A stretch of DNA of 64,000 nt from Gnetum montanum (Eukaryota; Streptophyta; Gnetopsida; Gnetales; Gnetaceae): positions 748,072 to 812,071 of the forward strand of contig MNCI01008279.1 of the NCBI GenBank assembly GCA_015680685.1. The letters are read 5' to 3'. Position numbers and translations under genes: made by a program. Position 1 is the stretch's first letter, and the number at the start of each line of letters is the position of its first letter. Below are positions 57,733 through 64,000 of this stretch, in pieces. Under the pieces are notes generated by a model, which saw only the letters and a list, made by a program, of their open reading frames with translations, had not been told where the DNA came from and did no database searches.

Positions 57733-57881
57733 AAGTTGATCAAAAATCCATCATACTAGTTAGATGTTGTTGATCATTGAGGTGCTCCATAAGATGTGTA
57801 GTAAGGCTATGAGGAAGGTGAAGTAAGATACACAATAAGAAGTGTGGCAACAACTATACTATCTACACCAATGGAATCCTC

Positions 57882-58474
57882 TTCATGTAATCTATCAGGT
57901 TCCTCTCAATATTTTTCTTATGTTCAACAATTATCTTAGTTCTGTCATTCTTTGTTACTTGCTACTATGCCACCTGTGCCTAAATAGAATGTGACCTAGT
58001 CCATTGAGTTCACATAGAGTCTTAGCTATATGCACATCTCAGAATGTGACCTTCACATATCTAGTTTTGATCTACACCTAGTTGGTTTGCAATTTTTTTT
58101 CATAGGGGGAAGTAGATAGGTGGATAGATGATGGTTATAAATATGTTCACATTGCAGAGATCAATAACCACATTCATCCTCATTTTAACTATTGATTAAA
58201 TTTTCCATACTGGATTGCTTTGATTGATAGACATTTCAAGAACTTTAATGATGCAATAATCACTCAATCCAAAGGACGACTAGAAACTGATGACTTAGTC
58301 ATCACCCTGCCAAATTTTACTTTGTCTTTATTTGATCCAAATCTATTTTCTAGTCTCATGTTAATTGCTTATATTCCATTAGAAATGGCTCCAGATAGTA
58401 TTTACACAATGATAGGTACTAGGTTAGTATTCAAATTATTTGATAAACCTAAATTAAGACATTGTTGCCCTTAG
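57882..58474 (+). pseudogene. Caulimovirid movement protein-like ORF
   Basis: The movement protein helps virus pass through plasmodesmata. The clear part is a clean stretch at 58220-58474. It includes LPNFTLSLFDPNL (about 58309-58347) and IGTRLVFKLF (about 58411-58440), matching the PNFTVSL...-type core of 30K-superfamily caulimovirid movement proteins. The upstream part from 57882 is broken by shifts and stops, and the start is uncertain. The position directly after the primer site supports the call. Confidence 0.65.
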
Positions 58475-58499
58475 GTCAATAGGCAACCCATGTTGGCAC

Positions 58500-60480
58500 A
58501 ACAAACCTAGAGTATGGTACAAGAATCAATACAGAAGATCTACTGATCCATACACAATATCCTAATTTAACAAACCTATAAGAAGAATGTTATGAATATT
58601 TAGTACCGAAGAAGTACCCAAACAAACTTAGATATAATTTTCATCTAAAACCTCTAGTTCTTATAGATGAAGATCCTCTTAAATTAAGATTTAGATCTAA
58701 TAAAAGAGAAATCAAATTATATAGCAAATTCTCTAATCTAGTGAAGCCTCAGCCTCCTAAGCCTTTACCTCCTTTGACAGTCTTCCATATTGAACAAATA
58801 GAAATGTTAGAACAAGAAATATTAGAAAAAAGAAAAGTTGCTGAGAAAATGAAAAAATTATTCAAGGAATTAAATATTACAACAAATGTAGAAAAGGTTC
58901 TAGGACCTATCCCCATGTTATGAAAAGGTAAAGCTACACTACAAGAGGTAGAATCCTTTGAGGAACATACTTCAACCTCATCCTCAGAATTAGAACCTAT
59001 AGATGAAACGTCACAAACTCCAACCATAGACACATCATCTTCTCATATGAAAATAGAAAGACATGATAAACACTATCACTATATGGAGTGTCATGCCCTA
59101 CTTAAAGTAAATATGAATGAAGGAGATAAAAATAATTTAGAAGAAAATAAAGCACATGTAGAAGAAATCTATATTATTCCTTGGAAGAAGAGTGTAACTA
59201 CCCTAGCAAAAACTATACAACTCCAAAATTGGGCTAATCAACATATTTTAAATATAGAAGGTACTACACATAGGATAGAATTAGATACACAAAAGCTAGT
59301 AGAAACTAGTAATAAACATAGTAACTCCTTAGAATATCTCAGACAAGATTTAAAATAAGTTCACCAGAAATGGGTTCCAAAAGAAAAATAACCAACTAGG
59401 AGCCAAAAAACCACAATCCCTCTTATTTTGACTAATTCTCCTCCTGGTACAGAAAAATCACACAGGGCCAGATGGAGATAAAAAGAGAAGGAAAAAAAGG
59501 GAAAAGCAAAACTGGTTAGTGCAAATACAAGAAATTCTGACATACACACTAGTTAGTGAAGAAGAATTCTTGGTAAAACAAATTGGTGGAGAAACTTCGT
59601 TTGAAAATCCTAAAGAACTTTTTGCTATCCAAACTTGAAAGTTTGCAAATAAAATGCCAACGTTCTCCATGTATAACAAGGATATGAAATGTAGACAAGG
59701 AACAATCGATGCAATATAGAGTTATTTGTCAATATAGGTCTTTCTTGAGAAGAAAAATCCTCAGATGGCTATATGGAATACTACGTATAATTTTAGAGGT
59801 ATTCTACTAAGATGATGGCATCATATTCCTGATGCTATTAAACAAAAGTTAATAAATTTCCCTTCTATTATCTTTCTTAATGCCATCATAAAATAATTCA
59901 TAGGTGATAAGGAAAATAAAGATAATGTCTATAGAGATTGTTATTATAAAGCAAGATTACAATGTATTCAAGATCTACTTAGATTTTTAAATGACATGGA
60001 AGAACTATATTACAATGGTAAACTGACACATGAAGTAGGTGCCAAAGAACATCTGATTGGATATTTACCAGAACCATTCTACAATATGTATCTTGCAAAA
60101 TTAAAAAGAAAAAATCTACTCTTAGCAAAAATGAACTTTGGAGAAATACACTAATTTCTCATGGATTTTAATAGAGAAATTTGTTATGATTAGCAAGCTC
60201 AAAGACAAATTAAGGAATTAACAAGTAAAATAGGTAAATCTTTATATTTAGAGTTATTTCTTGTGGATAAATACCTAAAGTCATCTTGTTGTCAAGACTC
60301 GAAACCATGAGGAAAGTTTAGATGTGGATCTCAGAAACAATGGCGATGAAAGTATGGAACTATATCTGCCCAACCATCCAAAAAGTTCAAGGGAATGTTT
60401 AGATCGCATTTTAAGAAAGCCCAGTGCAGCCAAATCAAATGTTTCTTGTGTAAAGGAAATCATTTCTTTAAACAATGTTC
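58500..60480 (+). pseudogene. Caulimovirid coat protein region with CCHC knuckle
   Basis: The N-terminal portion has a Pro-rich start (58741) and a coiled coil (about 58790-58890: Glu/Lys-rich, EQIEMLEQEILEKRK). An acidic segment and a clean stretch of 103 codons (59047-59358) follow. The C-terminal half (about 59690-60480) is capsid-like and ends in a basic segment and a zinc knuckle at 60440-60478, CFLCKGNHFFKQC, the CX2CX4HX4C pattern that binds viral RNA. Stops occur throughout (for example 58921, 59356, 59896, 60307). Confidence 0.75.
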
Positions 60481-60514
60481 CAAAAAGGATTAGTATCCAA
60501 ATAAAGTTAATTTT

Positions 60515-60757
60515 TTGACCAATTTATATCTCTCAGAAAAATATTTTGAATATGTATGTGATCTGATAATTCCATTTGCATATGGTGATATTTTATTTCA
60601 TTCCTTTGATGATTATACAGATAGTAACTGTGCTGTACTTTCACCTTCTTTAGTGCCTCTTGAGGACAACCCTCTTTTTCCCATTGGGGGGGGGGGGGGG
60701 GGGGGGGGTAAGAATTCGTCGGATGATGATGTTATTTATTATGATTTGGATAAATGA
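60515..60757 (+). pseudogene. Viral sequence after the knuckle, with poly-G insertion
   Basis: An open stretch of 80 codons is aromatic and acidic (FHSFDDYTDSN), interrupted by a run of eight Gly codons from the poly-G tract, and ends DDDVIYYDLDK. It would lie between coat protein and protease on the viral map. Viral homology stops near here. Confidence 0.5.
60686..60708. repeat. Poly-G tract, 23 G
   Basis: Uninterrupted G run inside the viral sequence. Like the run at 32024-32039, it may be real or a sequencing artefact. Confidence 0.9.
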
Positions 60758-61140
60758 TTGGAAAGTTATGGGCTTTGAATAATGGCAAAAAATCCCCTCT
60801 TGTTATGAAGCAAATGGGAAAAAATCGCAAAGTGTGTGGTAGTATATATAGAGTTTTTGGCTTGTGTCAATTGGGCCTAGTCAATGAGGTTAGCTACGTC
60901 GACTAGGCCTAGTCAGCATGGCTATTGACCACTATTGACTTTGGGCAAACTTCCAAAATACAAGGAGCTTCTGAGTGAAATTGGGATCAAATGGAAGCCC
61001 AAAAATCCATGAACATAATGAGAATAGTAGAAGAGGGTATTGGAGCTTAGAAAAGTCAAAAAATTAAGAAAATGATTTGAAGAATGAATTTGATGAAAGT
61101 TTAAGGAGCAGAGAGGTAGATACACAATGGGATATGTGAA
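60758..61140. other. Spacer between endogenous virus and element 2
   Basis: It contains a TATA-like GTATATATAG near 60841 and two copies of GGCCTAGTCA arranged around GTCGACTAGGCC (60868-60912). No gene is visible. Confidence 0.4.
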
Positions 61141-62420
61141 AGATAGGATTGTAGCAATGTCTAAGGTAAGGAACTTAACTATCTAAACTAAGAGATATGC
61201 AAGTGGATCCTCCCCATAGTAGGCACATGCTCTTTTTTCCCTTGCATAACTTCAACTAAGGAGTCAGTGGGCCTCATAGTCGATTAATGGTTATGAAAAG
61301 TTAAGGACCAACTAGAAAGAAAGTATAAGAGAATTTCAACACATCAAACTAAGACATCGAGCATAACATAAAAATCGGCAATGAGGTGAGTTATGGTAGC
61401 ATGGATGGATAATTTAGAAGGTGGCATGGAATCTCAAATTGAGGTCATAAGAAGTCTCTTATGGAGTTTGTGTATAAAATAACCTAAGAAGATACATCCT
61501 TAGTGTAGATGAAAATCATCCTCTATTATTAACTTTGCATTGCCACTCTAAGATTGATCTACCCCTTTAAAACACAAGAGTGCTCCCATAGAACAACCAT
61601 CATTTCATAAAGAGTAGAAGAGAGAAGTAGGAAATGAAAGAGGGTCTTAGTTAGAGGGGAGCTTTAGGCATGGGTAACATGTCTTTCGAGTCCCATAACT
61701 AGTGCTTGTAGCCCATTTATTTGTGTAAGGGGTGTGTTTTGAATTCTCATCATGTTTTATTTCTCTTTTTTTTTTCAATGAGAACCACACCATGTAAAAA
61801 CTTTATTTGACTTCCTGTTATTGGATGACATGGAATGGTAAGAAGTTTATGAAAAACACTTAAGCACCTAAGTAAGTAGAAGAGTATAAAGAGTATTGAG
61901 TCCCCTTGAAGTTACACCCTATACAAACCTTTGAATCCTTTCCATCTATGAAAACTACCAAGGTCACCAATTTATTATAAGTTTATTTAATGAAAGGGAT
62001 CTCAAACTTCCAAAACAAGGAAAACTATAGAGTTTGTGGATGGATGGATGATGCGAACTCACTACCTATTCTATGAAAAATAAACCATGTCATAGTTATT
62101 AGACATATGAATTCAAAAATAGAGACCAAATAGTGACAATCACAACATTAAGCACAAACCATAATTAGTAAATAGCAACATTGGCACTGTGTCCTGTAGT
62201 AATAGAGCACTTTTATTAGCAAAAATAATGAAAAGTCACACACAAAAAATATAATAAAATGAAATATAAAATATATAAAAAATTATAAAATATTCAAGAA
62301 AGATAAAACATGCTAAAAATGTTACAAAATAAAAAATTGAGAAAATTAATAGAATGAAAAACCAAAGAAAAAGGTAAAAATCAATAAAGTGTAAAATAAA
62401 AATTCCCTAAAATAAAAAGT
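61141..62420 (-). other. 3' non-coding region of element 2
   Basis: Blocks match element 1 in reverse: the AAGCACTAGTTATG block near 61700, AGGAAATGAAAGAGGGTCTTA near 61628, and GAGGATCCACTTGC near 61220. It is AT-rich with an A/T run at 62230-62420. No coding trace is seen. Confidence 0.7.
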
Positions 62421-62956
62421 GAAAAAATGAGGAGCCATGTGTGTGGTTAGAATGGGTGGCCATCTCCTCCATGATTGAGTTGAAAAGAGGAGATGTAAAA
62501 TATAGAGTGTGATTGTCCATCCGATGAGGTAGTAGTTGCATTGGCTTGTCTTAGATCTAGGAAAGGTTTCACTTGTTGGATGTTGATCAACTACTTTCTA
62601 TGTGGGCTCTCAGTTTGTAGATTAACATGGACCTAGAGGAAAAAGTTTGATTAATTGTATAAGGTCACTCCCATGACATTTGAAACTTTTTTTCTAGGAT
62701 ACATGTATGGGATTCCAATAAAGAACCTTATCTCCCAATTGAGGTATTATTTTCCATATTCTAAGGTCATGGCATTGCTTATTGAATGCCTTGTGCACTT
62801 CATTCAAAGATAGGACCACTAATCATTTTTTGTCTAGCACGTTGAGGTTAATTAGTCTTTCTTTTTGTGCTAGACTTAGGTCATGGTCCAGATCACAAGC
62901 TGTTGAGAGTGCATGAAGCTTGGATTGAATCGAGAGTGTTGGAAGTTTTCTGTAGA
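62421..62956 (-). pseudogene. Integrase C-terminal region of element 2
   Basis: The trace on the - strand includes YSPYELVYRKLPTLSIQ (near 62950-62900), NEVHKAFNKQCHDLRIW and IPQLGDKVLYWNPIHV (about 62700-62745). This is the standard post-catalytic segment of gypsy integrase. It is interrupted by stops and a lost segment. Confidence 0.78.
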
Positions 62957-63640
62957 CTAACTCATAGGGAGAGTAGCCAACAGAGAGTTTCCATATTGAG
63001 AGGTAGGCCTAAAGGACATTGTTAAGTTTTGTGCTCCAATCTCTCCTATATTTTTTTTGATGGTTCTTATTAGAATCTTTGTAATCTCCCTATTAGTTAC
63101 CTCTGCTTGACCATTATCTTGGGGGTGATAGGGTGTTGTTAATTTATGTTTGACCCCCAACAATTGCATGAGTTTTTGAAAAGTGGCACCTATAAAATGA
63201 GTTCCATTATTAGAAATTAGTGCATGTGGCACCCCAAAACTATTGACAACATTTTCTTGTACAAATCTAGTAGCATTAGATGATGTACAGTCGATGATGG
63301 CTACTACTTCTACCCATTTAGTGTAGTAGTTGACAGCTACGATGATATACGCCTTCCCATTGGACATGGGTGTGATGGGACCCATGAAGTCGATGCCCCA
63401 TATGTAAAAGGGCTCTAGTGGTTGAATCCATTGTTGAGGACCCTCCATTCATGTGGTCATCCCACCATCTCATTGATAGCATTCACAAGATGAGACAAAA
63501 TGGTGAGCATCCTTGAAGATTGTAGGCCAATAGTATCTTTCCATCAGGAATTTTATGGCCATGTGCCTTCCTACATAGTGGCTTCCACAAGGGCCTTCAT
63601 GAGCATCCTAGAGAATGCACAATTAATCCAAATCATGGAT
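62957..63640 (-). pseudogene. Integrase of element 2, second catalytic Asp replaced by Asn
   Basis: A clean stretch of 163 codons (63448-62957, - strand) covers most of the catalytic core. WGIDFMGPITP holds the first Asp. ISNNGTHF lies where ISDNGTHF is expected (Asn codon at 63209-63211). HPQDNGQAEVTNREI holds the Glu. Upstream the zinc-binding region is readable (DAHEGPCG, then YYWPTIFKDAHHFVSSCE) but has stops. The core is the longest uninterrupted pol fragment in the window. Confidence 0.92.
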
Positions 63641-64000
63641 ACACCAACAAACTAGGCCATCAGTGCACACCTTGTAAAGGTGTCCATTGATTTCCAAGAA
63701 GTATCTTGCCTAAAAAAGAAACTATTGTTTCTTCCTAAAGTCTAGATTTTATGACATCTCCTAAGTAAGAAGGTAAGTGAGGATGCCATCGTACCATTTT
63801 GTTTTTGTAGGCATTTTTTCATTTATTACTCCTATAAAAAGAAGTTCATCTAGAAATTGATTAGAAAGGGGCCTCTCCTCTTTGTTATCCCATCTTAATT
63901 GAGATAGATGGTGATGACAACAGTCTTAGTCCCTTTACTATCTACCATTGTAAGATCGAATTCTTGCAAGATCACCAACCATCATATGATACAAGGGCTT
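63641..64000 (-). pseudogene. RNase H end and linker of element 2
   Basis: The trace has LRWDNKEERPLSN-like text (about 63860-63900 on the - strand), parallel to LRWDNKEDEYLIF after RNase H in element 1, then NGHLYKVCTDGLV (about 63650-63690). It is cut by the window end. Confidence 0.7.

Larger units (their letters stand above)
53931..60757 (+). mobile_element. Endogenous caulimovirid (pararetrovirus), circularly permuted copy
   Basis: Over about 6.8 kb the order is a coiled-coil region, protease, RT, RNase H, an unknown ORF, an intergenic region with TATA box, AATAAA and a tRNA-iMet primer site, movement-protein-like ORF, then coat-protein region with a CCHC knuckle. In caulimovirids the primer site lies before the movement protein and the pol genes follow the coat protein, so the copy has been opened between coat protein and protease. 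There are no LTRs and no integrase. Stops occur in every ORF, so this is a fossil. The genus cannot be assigned by eye. Confidence 0.85.
61141..64000 (-). mobile_element. Second Athila/Tat-type gypsy element, 3' half, cut by window end
   Basis: Read on the - strand from 64000 downward, the element gives the end of RNase H, integrase, the post-integrase C-terminal region and a 3' non-coding region matching that of element 1. Its 3' LTR is not found. The match ends near 61140 beside the endogenous virus, so the element is truncated there. It belongs to the same family as element 1, in opposite orientation. Confidence 0.88.

Noticed and set aside
60838-60912. TATA-like word and GGCCTAGTC repeats as the 3' LTR of element 2
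   Set aside because: No similarity to the family LTR ends, and the family match stops near 61140. The source is uncertain.

Overview
The window is repeat-dense nuclear DNA from a land plant, probably one with a large genome. The evidence is Ty3/gypsy and Ty1/copia LTR retrotransposons with plant-type lineage motifs, a plant LINE, an endogenous caulimovirid (pararetrovirus), and broken copies of two recognisable host genes: a subtilisin-like protease and a plant-type dymeclin. The species cannot be named from this sequence. I see no intact protein-coding host gene and no tRNA or rRNA gene. Nearly every coding trace carries stops and frameshifts.

Layout. (1) 1-10057: a nearly complete Ty3/gypsy element of the Athila/Tat (OTA) branch on the + strand, with both LTRs, a tRNA-Asp-like primer site and gag, protease, RT, RNase H and integrase remnants. 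The window opens 4 bases inside its 5' LTR. (2) 10058-17900: older sequence with a LINE-type zinc-finger scrap, a split subtilase pseudogene, AT-rich DNA and several tandem arrays, including four copies of a unit of about 412 bp. (3) 17901-33166: a copia-type element on the - strand bounded by perfect GTAAC target duplications. It has gag but no recognisable pol, and carries an unusual second ORF. (4) Nested inside its gag at 22505-31122 is a + strand gypsy element with gag closely like that of element 1 but no pol. In place of pol it has an internal LTR-like promoter and a long ORF: a putative-plant-transposon-type domain followed by a coiled coil. (5) 33167-42700: decayed Tat-like gypsy gag and protease, with two solo LTRs (35152-36030 and 37952-38830) and coding or non-coding minisatellites. 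(6) 42703-43432: an apparently intron-free dymeclin pseudogene, then a 25-bp minisatellite and a strong hairpin. (7) 45700-49345: a LINE on the - strand. (8) 50483-53581: a - strand LTR fragment plus a second copy of the domain-plus-coiled-coil ORF. (9) 53931-60757: an endogenous caulimovirid of about 6.8 kb whose order is protease-RT-RNase H, intergenic promoter and primer site, movement protein, coat protein, i.e. circularly permuted. (10) 61141-64000: the 3' half of a second Athila/Tat-like element on the - strand, cut by the window end.

How the parts relate. The gypsy LTRs (element 1, the nested element, both solo LTRs and the - strand fragment) share one 3' terminal sequence, and the complete elements share the same primer-site class. 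The pol-lacking elements therefore look like non-autonomous partners of the pol-bearing family. The most unusual theme is one ORF type (plant-transposon-like domain plus coiled coil) found in at least two, probably three, LTR elements that lack pol. Both integrase copies also have Asn at the second catalytic Asp position. All sequence readings were made by eye; no alignment or database search was run.
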